A DNA stretch of 64,000 nt from Sceloporus undulatus (lineage: Eukaryota > Chordata > Lepidosauria > Squamata > Phrynosomatidae): the NCBI RefSeq assembly GCF_019175285.1, contig NC_056527.1, positions 107,297,746 to 107,361,745 on the forward strand, written 5' to 3'. Made by a program: the position numbers and the translations under genes. Numbering within the stretch: the first letter of the stretch is position 1; every line of letters begins with the position of its first letter. Below, piece by piece: positions 51,574 through 63,827 of the stretch. The notes beneath the pieces are model-generated. The model did no database searches and was not told the origin of the DNA. It was given only the letters and a program-made list of their open reading frames with translations.

Positions 51574-52040
51574 TATACAACCGAGCGTGAAAATTAGAAT
51601 TGTACAAGCCACTGTATTCCCTATTACCGTGTATGGACGTGAGAGCTAGACAGTGAAGAAAGAAGACAGGAAGAAAATTAATTCATTTGAGATGTGGTGC
51701 AGGAGAAGAGTGCTAAGATACTGTGGACAGCCAAAAAGACAAACAAATGGTTTTTAGAACAGATCAAGCCTGAAAGCCAAGAAGAATAAGTTGAGTCTGT
51801 CATACTTTGGTCACATCATGAGAAGGCACAAATCGTTGAAAAATACAATAATGCTAGGAAAGGTGGAGGGATGTAAAAACAGAGGAAGACCTTAAGCTAC
51901 ATGGACAGACTCTAGTAGGGAGGTTGCGGATATGAATTTACAAGACCTAAGCAGAGGAGTGGAAGATAGGGTGTCTTGGAGATGTCTCATTCACAGGGTA
52001 GCCATGAAATGGGATCAACTTGCAGTTAAAAACAACATCA
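51574..52040 (+). mobile_element. RTE/BovB-like LINE 3' fragment
   Basis: Close relative of 23850-24341 at the DNA level: 'ttccctattaccgtgtatgg', 'attcatttgagatgtggtgc', 'gggtagccatgaaatgggat'. Its reading frames are broken by several stops and shifts, so it is older or more decayed. Confidence 0.7.
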
Positions 52041-52627
52041 ATCTTAAATGCAGTATCTATTTGGGGGCTAGAATTCAGCACGCTGGACAGCTGCTTTACA
52101 GTTAGATTAAAACCTGGAATCTATTCATCACCACCACCCCCGCCACTGCAGACACCCACCTCCCCTGAGCTCAGGTCCACATTATATCTCTGAAAACCAT
52201 CATTCCAACAGTGGGCATGGCCAGAACCTGAAATGGATCAAGCCTATACACAATGGAGTGGATGTTTTCACTTCAGGCATTTTCACTCCCCAGCATGCAC
52301 CATGTTTCTTCCATCAGCTTTGAAGTGGGAGGACAGTGAAGTATGGGAAAGAGGAATATACATAATCCAGGGCAGATCTGGTGAAGAGGATTGGTCTCCA
52401 TCTTTAATGGTGTTGTTGCCCTTATTTGGTCCAGGGAATGGAGGCCACTCTTTCCTCCAACAGAGAACAGTGGCTTAAATGGGCCAAAGGCCTAAAGCAG
52501 CACAGCATGTAAGCGTATCTGACATTCACACAAAGCAGTTCCTACTTGTTATGAAGGCAAGGAAATGGCTTTCAAGGGATTTAATCAGGCTGAATGTGAG
52601 GAGGATGGAAAAGGATGACTGGATCTG

Positions 52628-52993
52628 TCCAACATTTCACAGAGGAAAACTAGGGCTCATCAAGCATCATCAGAAATGTGGTCAAAGATGACAAAAGTTA
52701 TTAATGAGGAAGAACATGCAAACCAGCAGAGGCTGCAGCAGTTTGCATTTACCTGAGTGTACTGGGAAGGGCATAATTCTGCCCCCTCCTCACATCTCCC
52801 ACACACACACACCCCAATGAGTCAATTGAGTGCAAACTTGTTTTGTACTTTGAACTTAGTTTGCAGCAATTGATGTAAGCTATGGATAAAGAGGGAAAGT
52901 TGGAGGAAGAAATTGGGACAATTTGAAAGCAGCTGAAAAAGTAGGATAACAGAGGATTAAGCTGGACTGTCCCTGCCAAATCAAGACTGTTGA
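52628..52993 (-). repeat. Family A dispersed repeat, copy 4
   Basis: Reverse orientation: 'tccaacatttcacagag', 'aaaagttattaatgaggaag', 'gaacttagtttgcagcaatt', 'ggactgtccctgccaaatca'. Near full length. Confidence 0.7.
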
Positions 52994-53812
52994 TCTGTCC
53001 ATATAAACTCTTCCCATCCTAATCCCCATCCCAGAGTTCACTTCTACTGCAGCCACTCACTCACAAACCATAAGGTTGCAAGTTCAATACTGTACCAGAA
53101 AAAGGGCTCAAGCTCGACTCAGGCTTGCATCTTTCCGAGGTCGCTAAAATGTGTACCCAGATTGTTGGGGGCAATCAGCTTACACTTTGTAAACCACTTA
53201 GGGAGTGCTTAAGTGCACTGATAAGTGGTATAGAAATGTACTTGCTACTTGCTATTCTTGCCTTGTGGCACTTTGGTATTCAAGTGGATTTAATTACCGT
53301 TGGAAGATCCAGCAGTAGCTGCTACCTGGCATTACAAAGAGGCAGCATATATACAGCTTCAAGGTTTCAGTTCTCCAGGACAGAAATAGATGGCTAGAGT
53401 GACCTTATCAAATGCAGCTCCCTTGGGGATCGCCTTTCCCAGTACAAAAGCCTGGAACACAGAAACTGGGGCATCAGAAATAATTATAAAGTGCAAAGTT
53501 GTTACCATGTAGACGTAATTACCTGAAAAGGGGAGGGGGGATTCAAGTGTGAATAGACCTTGGATTCAGCTCAGCAGGATGCTGTAAGAAAGAGAGGTTT
53601 GACTGCCGCCTGGTGGAAATCCTCCCTGAACTAGGCCTTGATCATTGAAGGGAATGGGATTCAACTGTAACAGCAGGAGGCAAAGATGCTCGAAGGAAGA
53701 AAAGGCAAATGTTACTTGGGCCTATTTTCATGTGTAGAGCTTTTATTGTGGATAACATGTTTTACAGTTTTGGAGCTGCTTCATACCTCCCAAGGCCAGA
53801 GTGCTTAAACAA

Positions 53813-54017
53813 GTATGTAGAGAGATCCAGTAGCACCTTTGAGACTAACTGAAAGAAAGAAGTTGGCAGCATGAGCTTTCATAGATTTAAGTCTTCTTCC
53901 TCAGATACATTTGGACCAAATGCATCTGAGGAAGTAGATTTAAGTCTACAAAACTTCATGCTGCCAACTTCTTTCTTTCAGTTAGTCTTAAACACGCTAC
54001 AAGATCTCTCTACATAC
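53813..54017. mobile_element. Short Chompy-like palindromic MITE, 205 bp
   Basis: Arms of about 100 bp: 'gtatgtagagagatccagta' against 'ctctctacatac', and 'gaaagaagttggcagcatga' against 'atgctgccaacttctttctt', meeting at 'cattt..aaatg' near 53915. It shares its ends with the 580-bp element at 1799-2378. Confidence 0.85.
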
Positions 54018-54330
54018 TGATTCTACAGACTAACACAGTTATATCTTGGAATTCTAGTGCTTAAACAAGATTAGTCATTCTTCCCTCATTCTTTTCTTTC
54101 TCTCTGTGTGCTCTAATTTGGCAAAGTTACTTATTGGGGACTGCAACTCACAGTATCATCCAGCCAGGTGGGGGATGTTGGGAGATATCATAGAAAAATA
54201 ACATTCCTGAGCACTACCAATCACCTGAGCACAGCAGGAGGCAAACAAGAATCCTTTACAGCAAAGTGTGGAGCCTGTGGCTCTCCAGATGTTTTGGATT
54301 GCAACTCCCATAATCTGTTACTATTACATA

Positions 54331-54694
54331 TCCTCCAACATTTCAGAGATAAAAACTGGGACGCATGTAGCCAGAAACATCAGAGTGTGGTCAAGATGGC
54401 AAAAGTTATTAATGAGGAAGAACACACAAGCTAGGAGAGGTTGCAGCAGTCTGCTTTTGTCTGAGCTCTTGCTGAGTTAATTGATTAATCTATTACGGGG
54501 TTCTCTTGGCAAACTTCTCTGTCAATTAACACAGCAGTTTTCACTTTTTGCACTTTGAACTCAGTTTGCAGCAATTGGAGCAAGCTGAGGACAAAGGGGA
54601 AAATAAGAAGAGAGGACATTTTTAAAGCAGCTGAAAAAAGTGGGACAGAGGATTAATCACAACTGTTCCTGCCAAATCAAATCAGTTGGAGTAT
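54331..54694 (-). repeat. Family A dispersed repeat, copy 5
   Basis: 'tcctccaacatttcagagat' at one end and 'tgccaaatcaaatcagttgg' at the other; all internal landmarks are present. Confidence 0.75.
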
Positions 54695-55044
54695 ATACAA
54701 TTCTAGCCAGGGTTTCTGGGATTGAAATCCAAATCATCTTTGGTTTGCAAGCCTTGCATCCTCCCATTTCCTGTGTCATATAGGGGCATGATTTCCTGTT
54801 GGGCAAAACCAAAACATATGTCCCTCATAATTGAAAAATAGGGCTGTGTCATTCTCTATCCACTGGCACCATGATATTGAGAGAGACAACAAACAGTTCA
54901 TCCACCAGTGGCTCGCATTGGATACTGGAGGAAGAGGGATTTGACTCACCAAAATACACTGGCTGCAAGCCCTGGTGGAATAACAAGAGCTACTCTGATG
55001 TTAATTTGAATCTTTCTTTAAACCATTGGCTGGTTAGTTTTAAT

Positions 55045-55050
55045 TTTATT
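55045..55050 (-). promoter_or_regulatory. Candidate poly(A) signal for the SULT2B1-like gene
   Basis: tttatt on the + strand gives AATAAA on the - strand, about 400 bases after the stop codon. The evidence is position and motif only. Confidence 0.3.
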
Positions 55051-55449
55051 ACATTCACACCCCATCTCTTCCATCATGAAGCTTTAGATGGTAAAGGGAA
55101 GGTTACCAAGTGCTCTTCTGTCCAGACACTGGCCACATCAAGGAGGCTTAGCTTCAGCAAGCTTGCTTTATCATGTGAATCCTAACCATGCCCTGAGACC
55201 TAATGGCTTCAAAGCTATAGTCTGCACACCTCTGGAATTGAACACACCATACATCATTCAGATCCATGACCCCTCACTCCCTGTTCTTACTGGCTACACC
55301 CCCATTCTTCTCCCACAATTGCTGCCTCCTGCCTCCCCCACCCCAGATGTTTCCCCTAATCTACAAAGTGTTTTACTAGACAGTTAGTATCATAATGAAT
55401 CATTAATCAGTCCAGTGAAGGAGAATAATCAGTGCAGAGAAAGCCAGCT

Positions 55450-55883
55450 TCATTCTTTGTCCCATGGAAATGTAACATTTAAGTCTCGTATACGCTCCTG
55501 GTAGATCTGATCAAAACATTCACTCTGTGCAGGGGTCAGATGGTTCTTCCAGTCCCCAGAGATCCCTGAAAATCAATTGCAAAAGCAAGAACCCATTAGA
55601 TTTGGGACAGATGTAGCGGAGGAATTTTCATGACTAACAGCCATATTAGTATGTTGCAGGAGAACAGGCAAGAGTCATATTATTGGGGAGGGTTTTTTTT
55701 TAATTATTTTATTAAGGGGAGTTTTTAAAGCTGCATTTTATCTTAATATCAGCTCTCTTGGGTCCCATATTAAAAGAGAGGTGGGATATTCGATAAATAA
55801 AAATACGACACTTTTAAAATGCATTAGTTTTTCTGGATTGTCATTCACTTCTTCAGATGTATGGAATATAACCTTCAAATTTA

Positions 55884-55918
<35 letters not shown>

Positions 55919-58900
55919 CGCAATATGGTTGGAGGATCATTTGTTTAAAACATAATATACATATGTTATAAACAAACAAGGAACAGAACAGGGGCAACCA
56001 ACCAAACTGTAGCAAGGAGAGATGGAGATATATACATGCCTTCAAACAGAGCCAGCTCTGGAATTAAGCAGAGTGAGACGGCCATTTCAGGCAGCCAACT
56101 GATTCTGTCTTAAAAATATATTTAATTAATTTTATTTATTTATTCGTATTTTTACTCCAAGGAGGAGAGGTGCTTGTAGGATTTTCTGTCTCTGATGCCC
56201 AAGCAACTTGACCTCCTTTGAGTGCTGTGCTCCTTAATGTGGAGGAGTAGCTCAGCTATGAAACCCACTGGGTGACCTTCATCAAGTCACACTCTCTCAG
56301 CCTCAGAGGATGGCAATGGCAAATCCCCTTTGAAGAAACTTGCCAAGAAAAAACCCTATTAGATTCATTTTAGGGTTGCCATAAGTTGGAAATGACTTTA
56401 AGGCATACAGCAGCAGCAGCAACAACAACAACAACAGGGGTTGGGGAAGGGAGAAGAGCCTTTGCTGTTCAGGCTGCAAAACGTGGTGTTCCAGACTTGT
56501 CTTCAAAGGAAGAAAGAGTAAGGGTGAGCAGCGGAAAGAAGGTGGAGACCTCCTCCAATCTCAGCAAGTCACAGACACAATTGGTGCATAACTTCCAATG
56601 TTTCACAGATTAAAACCAGAATGCATATGGCCAAGCAATATCAGAGTGAGGTCAAGATGGCAAAAGTTATTAACAAGGAAGAACAATCAAACTAGGAGAA
56701 GCTGCAATTTGCTTTTGCCTGAGCCAACTGGGAATTTTTACTCTCAAGGAGGAGACATGCTTGTAAGATTTTCTGTCTCTGATGCCCAAGCAATTTGACC
56801 TCCTTTGAGTGCTGTGCTCCTTAATGTGGAGGATTCACAGATCAATGTTTCACAAATTAAAACCAGAACGCATATGGCCAAGCAACATCAGAGTGAGGTC
56901 AAGATGGCAAAAGTTATTAATGAGGAAGAACATGCAAACTAGGAGAAGCTGCAATTTGCTTTTGCCTGAGCCAACTGGGAANNNNNNNNNNGGGCAAGAT
57001 TCTACCCCTTGCTCTCCTCCCTGCTGAGTCAATGGAGCATAAACTCTGAACTCAGTTTGCAGCAACTGAAGTGCACTGATGGGGAAGGTGGGAGGAAGAG
57101 AAAGAAACGTGGACATTTAAAAATCAATTGAAAAATGGGATGACAGAGGATCAATTGGGACTGTCACAACCAAATTGGGACAGTTAGAAGATATGCTGGT
57201 ACTGAAGTGACTTCACTTTTGAAGATGCTAAGTGCCCACAAGTACTAAGCACCAAGGCATACCCAGAGGAGAGATTTTCTCCCCTGCCCCAGCCCACTTT
57301 CACCTTTGCGGAGGAAAGAACTCTTCTTCTGGTTCATGAGGAAGCGGGGTGAGAGTGAGAAGTTTGACATTTTATTGCTTTTCATAGCCTCAAAGGAGGC
57401 ATTTGCCACCACAGAGTCAATTGCTGCATCATCTAAGTCCTTGCCCAGGAACTGACAAATGCGGACAATGCTCCCCCGCAGGTCCTAGAAGAGGGAAAGG
57501 TGATGAGATAGAAGAGATGTGTAAGTGGCTGCGGAGGTCACACAGTTTGAGAGATATAATCATAAGCACCTTTACACTACAAACAAAAAAACATTTCAAA
57601 TCTAGTTTACCAAGTATGGCTCTACCAAGGTAACATATATTCCCAGATTGCTTTCTGGAACTGTAGTGTAATTCCAGGCAGACATGGATGGCTCTCCCAG
57701 TCAAAGGACAATATGTAGCTATTCCACCTTTCCCTCCCTAATGAATTCTTTTGTGTGTTTTTTATATAAAGGATGGGTGACAATGATATCTGTATCCTTC
57801 CCCCAGAATATTTTCTGTCTGAAGTAGGCATACTAAAAGCCTCATCCCTACTTTAGTTTGGTTTTCTGCCAGAATCATAATTTTCAAATCAAAATCATTG
57901 TTCTTTCTTAAACTAGGTATCATGGCACTTAAGAGGATCTGGAACTGAGTTTGTTTTGTATTGTTCCTCTTACACCTCTACACTTTCCTCCCATTCCAAA
58001 GTAACCCTTGAGTCTTAGCTTTTTCATTCCTCTATGCAAAATATAATCCCTTCAGGGACAATCTTGAATTCAAGTCTTTTGTTCCTCCTACCATCTTGCA
58101 AAACCATTTATCTTAACTTAAATCTACCATTATCAGCTTTTTGTGAGACTGTAAAGGATTTCATTTATTATAGTCATTATTAATAAACATTGGATAAAGA
58201 GGTTCTGGCATCACCATGGCTGATGCTGCAAAGTTACTGTTTCCAGAATCTCCCAGTGATACTGGCTGCTGGATTCTGGAAATTGTAACCCAGTAGGTCA
58301 CATTTCCAAGCTGTGGGCACAAGTGCAGGAAGAAAATGGTGTGCATGTATACGCAATTATTAGAAAAAATCTTAAAACTGGATATTATGTTCTTTGCTTG
58401 AAAACGAGGAGGCACTATCTAATTTATAAGTGGAACCAGAACACAGCAAGCTACCATAAGTCATTTAAAAAGAGAAAGAGAAAGGGAAAGAGACAAGATA
58501 TTTGAAGTTTATCCTTTCTACATTTGAACCTTGAAGCCAAGATGGTGTGCTAGACAGAAATAGAAATCTGAAATTGCTACAGATACACACTCAGCAAGCC
58601 ATAGAAAGGGATAGTGTGGGAATTCCCACACTTTTAATGACCTTCAGATGCTGTCTGTGCCAGCAAGCACAGATACATTCTACTTCCAATGGATGTATCT
58701 CTGCTTGCACAACACAAAGGCCGTGTTAACTAACGTAAAATAACGTAGCTAGCAAAATAACATAATAACCACCTCTTGCAGCTCCTCATATGTGATGAAG
58801 AAGAAATTTTCTTTGTCCTTCAGGTTCATCCAACCTTTAACATGGTCAAACCAGGATCCGAAAGGTACTGCAACCACAAGTAGCATTAGGCAGAAAATAC

Positions 58901-59130
58901 AGAGGCATATAAAAATAAGTTGTGGGCAGGGTAAGAGAAAGGATGGCCCTCCCACTCAAAGAGGAAGGTCAAAGAACATGACATTTCTCATATGCTCACT
59001 TACCATCTCCCTTTAGAAAGACATCATGAAATTGGTCCAAGGTGCCAGGGTCTTTATAGGGGCGAAACATGGAGGCAAAATGATAGAGGGATACCAGGAC
59101 ATCTTTGGGGTTCCTCACTGTGTAGATGAT
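55450..59130 (-). CDS. Cytosolic sulfotransferase, SULT2B1-like, last four exons
   Basis: Minus-strand exons 59004-59130, 58773-58867, 57304-57484 and 55450-55565, of 127, 95, 181 and 116 bp, with GT-AG joints and an open frame of 172 residues ending TGA at 55450-55452. By comparison with the gene at 12725-19612, 118 residues on two exons are missing and should lie right of the window; the full protein would be about 290 residues. Motifs: Arg6 and Ser14 in [17 protein letters not shown] (PAPS 3'-phosphate site), [28 protein letters not shown] (133-140) and a near-canonical dimer motif [19 protein letters not shown] and [11 protein letters not shown] resemble human SULT2B1, which sulfates cholesterol and other 3-beta-hydroxysteroids; substrate here is inferred. 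It is convergent with CA11. A poly(A) hexamer candidate is at 55045-55050. Confidence 0.92.
55886..55915. repeat. (TG)n microsatellite
   Basis: About 15 TG units in the last intron of the SULT2B1-like gene. Confidence 0.9.
56242..56436 (+). repeat. tRNA-headed SINE, head truncated
   Basis: Begins at 'gctatgaaacccactgggtg' and ends 'agcagcagcagcaacaacaa'. The tRNA-like head is replaced by unrelated sequence duplicated at 56742-56833. Confidence 0.75.
56982..56991. other. Assembly gap (10 N)
   Basis: Ten Ns within a duplicated family A repeat; probably a placeholder where near-identical copies could not be resolved. Confidence 0.98.
58225..58316. repeat. Family D fold-back MITE copy
   Basis: 'tccagaatctcccagtgat' is mirrored by 'ggattctggaaattgtaacc', ending 'tttccaagctgtgg'. 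It lies between exons 4 and 5 of the SULT2B1-like gene. Confidence 0.45.
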
Positions 59131-59691
59131 CTGTGGGTAGAAGGAAGGGGAACAGTTTTTGGCTATGGAAAATGGGACGCAACGTCAGAGAATGCCTGGA
59201 GAAACAACTTCCCCCGTACCAACATGCTTATATCTTCAGGCTTGCTAGGGAGGGAATTCTCATCAAGATGACTTCTCCTCATATGGCAAGTCAGGGAAGA
59301 GATTACTTCCCTGTCATGACACCCATTTGACACCCTGATGGAGGTGTAACTGGCACCAACCCTGCAATCATTTGGGTGCCAGGTCAGAGTTTTTCTGTTT
59401 TCTCAGACATTTTAAGCTGGCCATTCTACTTTGTTGTTTTTAAAAACTGCCTTTTATTGATTTTATTCAAGTTTGTGGCTGATATGATATTTTTGCTATT
59501 GTTGTTATATTTCCTGTTTACTGACTGATATCTTTGGGTTAAGCAATGCATAAGCTGGCTGATGAGTTGGCTAATTGACTGACTGACTGACTGATTACAT
59601 TGATTGATTGCATACACCAGTAAAAGTCAATCGTATCCTCCTCTCACCACAAACACTTCCACCATCTCCAGAACAAATGAATATGGACAGG

Positions 59692-59908
59692 ACAGCCACT
59701 GTGGTGTAGTAGTTTGAGTGCAAGACTAGAGACCAAGGCTCAACTCCCTGGAAACCCACTGTGTGACCTTCGGCAAGTCATGCTCTCTCAACCCCAGAGG
59801 AAAGCAAGTGCAAACCCCTCTGAACAATTTCTGCCAAGAAACCCCCATGATAGCCTTAGGGTCGCAATGTCAGAAATGAGTTGAAGATGCACAACAACAA
59901 CAACAAAA
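59692..59908 (+). repeat. tRNA-headed SINE (Sauria/ACA type)
   Basis: Head 'gtggtgtagtagtttgagtg', B-box-like 'ggctcaactccc', tail 'gggtcgcaatgtcagaaatg' and 'acaacaacaacaacaaaac'. Confidence 0.8.
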
Positions 59909-60239
59909 CATTTAAACTCGATTGCTCTACAACCCTGAATTTCAGCCCTGAGAAAAAACTAGTGCAAAAGCATACTTGGTATCTGAGTCTAAGCTGTAAA
60001 ATCCTTTCCTTGGTTAGCAGAACTGAAACTAGTTTCCAAGACCAGTCAAACCCAAGCTGAATTTAGGAGGAACTGTAGTTATGAGGAAAACAATACAACA
60101 TGTAAGCAAAGGCATGACAAATACAGAATAAATTCAATGAAGTACAATATTAATATCTCATATTCTGATAAGAATGCCGTAAACATCACAGTTTTTACAT
60201 GACAAATAATGGCCAGAATCCTCTGTCACAATCTATTTA

Positions 60240-60430
60240 ACTTTACATATACTTAGCTATGCAGCAGAGGCACTAAGAAACCCTGTTAGTGAATTGGAAA
60301 GATGCATAACAGGACACGAGCAAGAGTGTCCTGATGCACATCAGACTCTATTAGACAGTATCCCAATGCACAAGATGACCAACACACATCGAGACCTATG
60401 ACATCGGTTATTTTGCCAGCTCCCCTATAC
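60240..60430. repeat. Family C dispersed repeat, copy 2
   Basis: 'agaggcactaagaaaccctg', 'acaggacacgagcaagagtg', 'gccagctcccctata'. The counterpart of 39182-39395. Confidence 0.55.
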
Positions 60431-60910
60431 AGTGGCACCACTAGGCAGTGTAGAGGGAGCAGACCGCAATGGGTGACACCTCAGAGGATGGGTGACAGCC
60501 AGATGGCCCATCTCCTGCTGTGGTGGTATGTGTGTGCAGTGCTGCTACTGGTGTCCACCCCTTCTTTTCCACTGCCCTGGCTCTCTCCATGAGGAGGAAG
60601 TCAAGGCAGCAGAGAAGGAACATGCACCCCTCATGCTTTCTCTGTTGCCCTGACTCTCTCTGTGGGCAGGAAACCAAGACAGCAGAAAAGGAAGGGGGAA
60701 TATACCACTTCCATTTCTTCCCATTGCCTCACTTACCCAGCTGCACACCTGCCACCTGGCAGCCCTTTCCAGTCTGGCTGGGTAGCAAGTAGCTGGAGTA
60801 GAGGGGTAAGCAAGGGAGAGTGGGAGTGTTGGAGAGGTTGCTCCTCCCCCTTCCTGCAGCCCTTTTGGGGCACCAACACTGGATGCCACTGCCCCTATAT
60901 AGTAACAACC
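60425..60910. repeat. GC-richer repeat with internal tandem unit, unclassified
   Basis: A roughly 80-bp unit occurs twice (60558-60628 and 60637-60699; 'ccctggctctctccatgag' and 'ccctgactctctctgtggg'). 'agtggcaccactaggcag' at the left and 'ggatgccactgcccctata' at the right might be its ends. Both strands have short open frames without domains. Confidence 0.4.
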
Positions 60911-61102
60911 TTCTACTAAATATGAATGTTATAGAACTGCCCAGTTCTAATTCGTTTGTACAGAAATCCATTTTACAAAGATGTACAGTAACTGTGAAAT
61001 GAGTTTCTGGCCAATGTTCAGTAATTATTGCAAAAACCTTATTTGGGGAGGGTTAGAGTGTTGGCTAGTTTTAGTGATTTAAAAATAACATCGGCAATAA
61101 TA

Positions 61103-61515
61103 TACAGTGGGGCTTTCATATCTGCTGAGGTTTGGTTCCAGGACTTCCCATACAGGGATGTAGCCAAGGGGGGGGGGGGTCTTGGGGGCCGGGCCCCCCC
61201 CCTCCCTTAGAAAAATGAATGGTGGGGGGTGCTGCGGCGCCGCCGCCCACCCCCCCCATTATAATGGTAGCACTTAGTCTGGACCCCCCCCCCTTCCTAA
61301 AATCCTAGCTACGTCCCTGTCCCATAGATACCTAATCCATGGATGCACACATCCCATTAAATACAGTGGCATAGTGAAAATGGTGCCCATTGTATAAAAT
61401 GGCAAAATCAAGGTTTGCCTTTTGCAATTTGGTTTTTTTTAAAAAAAAATATTTTCAAGCCATGGATGGTTGAATCCATAGATAAAGAATGTGTAAATAT
61501 GGAGGACTGACTGTA
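61103..61515. mobile_element. TA-flanked MITE, interrupted by a second element
   Basis: Ends 'tacagtggggctttcatatc' and 'ggaggactgactgta' match the uninterrupted copy at 62491-62723. The TA target and short inverted ends suggest the Tc1/mariner (Tigger) group. A separate element occupies 61153-61319. Confidence 0.7.
61153..61319. mobile_element. Short hAT-like element inserted in the MITE
   Basis: Ends 'cagggatgtagcc' and 'gctacgtccctg' are inverted. The sequence tcccata is duplicated at 61146-61152 and 61320-61326. The interior is dominated by G and C homopolymers. Confidence 0.7.
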
Positions 61516-62357
61516 TGAATAACATGTTATTCATAATTTAAACATTACAGCATTCTATTATTAACATACTGTGTTACTTGCAGCTGAAACTTGTCGCTTC
61601 AAAATAATAACCTTGACACTACCATATGAATAACCTGTTATGTTATTCACACGTATAGAAATAAATAACAAATAACACATTACTTTTTTTAGTACTGTCT
61701 CCAAGGCCTGATAACAGACACCTCATAAAATACCACTGAATAACAAGAATAATACACAGAGATGAAAATCTAATGAACTGAATAAGCTCCAACCCTACGG
61801 GTCTAATTCAGCAGTAAGTAGACTCTCCGGTAGATATGTAGGACACCGTGTACATAATTAGTATGAATTTTGCTTCTGCTTGCAGCCAGATTTCAGTGTT
61901 GTTCTGCAGAGCTCTTCACTTTATAATAAAATGGAGAATTCGGTAGGCTCACAGTGACATTTCGCCCGGAGGCATAAAGCACTCAGAGCTGCTCTCCCCC
62001 GGAAGATCAAGCACCCCACTTCTTCTCAAAATGTTCTTGCAACAACTAAATCTATCAACCCTGTACGAAATTATAGGATGGCCTGGTGCAAAAGAAGACA
62101 GGCCTGTGGCAATCTGTAAAAAGAAGTGACACTTCAGAAGGTGGAGCTTGTCATATTGGCCGCACCTGCTGAAATAACCATTACTGGACAAATATTAAAA
62201 GTGCAGTAATTCTGACCTCTTCTACATGGAACTGCTACTTTTAACGAAACCAGTATACATCATTAGTACAAATTCAGTTTCTACCTACAGCCACGCTCCA
62301 ATGTAGTTCTGCAGAGTTGTCTGTGGACCTGCAACAAAATGTTGGCATGGACTTTGG

Positions 62358-62818
62358 GTGCATCTGTGGAAGCCATTATACCAATTTCACCCCACATTAA
62401 CTATCAGGTTCCACTCTATAGATTCCTTGGTTTTGTAGTTTGGTGAGGTTCGTAGAACCCACTGTAGAAAAACACAACAAGAATTCTAAGTACAGCGGAC
62501 CCTTGTTATATGCTGGGATTTGGTTCCAAGATCCCCTGTGGATAACAAAATCCGTAGATGCTCAAGTCCCATTAAATATAATGACATAGCAAAATAGTGT
62601 CCTTTATAAAAAATGGAAAATCAAGGTTTGATACCTGAAATTTATACTTTTTTTGAACATTTTCAAACCATGGATGCTTTAATCCGTGTATAAAAAAAAT
62701 GTGTATAAGAAGAGCTGACTGTATATCACCAAATTACAAATTCAGGGATTCCATAGGATGGAGCCATGGCAGTTAACATGGGATAAAAATGCTATATTTG
62801 TATAGTATGGATAAATCC
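62358..62818. repeat. Family B fold-back MITE, split by an insertion
   Basis: The left half ends at 62490 ('gattccttggttttgtagtt') and the right half resumes at 62724 ('gggattccataggatggagc', 'tggcagttaacatgggat'). Between them lies a TA-flanked MITE. Confidence 0.65.
62491..62723. mobile_element. TA-flanked MITE (tacagcggaccc type), complete
   Basis: Starts 'tacagcggacccttgttata' and ends 'agagctgactgta'. 'tggttccaagatcccctgtg', 'aaaatcaaggtttgatacct' and 'aaaccatggatgctttaatc' are shared with 61103-61515. Confidence 0.75.
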
Positions 62819-63173
62819 CTTCTCTCACCCTTTAACAAAGTGGTGGGCAACTGTGCAACAATCAGGAGCCAATTTCGTCTCTGCAGATCAACCTCTCACC
62901 CCCCTGTGGTGCCCAAATAATTTTTCCTGTCAATGGCATTCCAGCCAAAATTGCAACAGAAGAGTCACTACCAGTTGCCATTTTGGCTAGGATACAGGTG
63001 ACATGGGATTGAATTTTGGCAGCTTTTCAGAAGTGTTTTTCTTACAGGCAGCATTGTAGCATGTCTAGGATGATTTGGGTGTGCCTTTGGGGCAAAAGTC
63101 TCATTAAAATTATATCACCAAAAATGGGGAGCCTGGTGAATTTTCAGAGGCACAAAAATGAATGTGTTGCATA

Positions 63174-63550
63174 ACCTCCAAAGGTCCCAATTTGGCAGTA
63201 AATCAACTGTCATCCCAGTAAATCATCTGTCATCCTAGTCTTTCAGATACTTTTGAAATGTCTCATTTTCTCTCTTTTCATTCCATTCCCCCCTTTGTCC
63301 ACATTTTATTTCAATAGCTGCAAACTGAGTTCAAAGTGCAAAAGTTGCTTGCACTCAATAAACCCAACAGGAGGAAGGAAAGGAGAGGCCAGAATCTTGC
63401 TTTCCCAGAAGATTCAGGCAAAGTAAACTGATGCAGCTTCTCCTAGCTTGTCTGTTATTCCTTATTAATAACATTTGCCATCTTGATCACACTGATGTTG
63501 CTTGGCCACACATGTCCCAGTTTTCATTATGAAATGTTGGAAAGTATGAT
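63174..63550 (+). repeat. Family A dispersed repeat, copy 8
   Basis: 'acctccaaaggtcccaattt' at the left and 'atgttggaaagtatg' at the right, with all inner landmarks. The left part has a 19-bp tandem duplication ('aatcaactgtcatcccagt'). Confidence 0.7.
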
Positions 63551-63827
63551 GTAGGTCATATTGTTCTAAAAGAAGTGATTCTTTCCTGTGTGCCAGCCAG
63601 ACAGCCAATTCATCCTGCACAATACTATGAGACAGGCACAAAGAACCATATAGGGGAAAGCAGGAGGCCAGATATGTCACTCTACAGGCCTGAGTGAGAT
63701 ATAGGATGTCGAGTCAGGTTCCTCATCCCAAATTCTGGATTCCACCTGGTTTGGGACAGCATCTTTACTCTTTCCTATTCAAACACAAGGCATGACAAAC
63801 AACACCTGCTAAAATTCCCTTTTTCTT

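Larger units (their letters stand above)
46679..55449. other. Repeat-rich intergenic region between convergent CA11 and SULT2-like gene
   Basis: Contains the CA11 3' flank, one SINE, a Penelope-like terminal repeat, a LINE fragment, a hAT MITE, a Chompy-like palindrome and two family A copies, listed separately. I see no exon with splice sites and no recognisable protein on either strand. Confidence 0.6.
56152..57193. repeat. Local tandem duplication with family A copies 6 and 7
   Basis: A roughly 90-bp segment ('ttttctgtctctgatgccca', 'cctttgagtgctgtgctcct') occurs at 56152-56241 and 56742-56833. Each is followed by family A sequence: a partial copy at 56591-56735 and a fuller one at 56841-57193, which share 'agaagctgcaatttgctttt'. 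A 10-N gap interrupts the second. It lies in the last intron of the SULT2B1-like gene. Confidence 0.75.
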
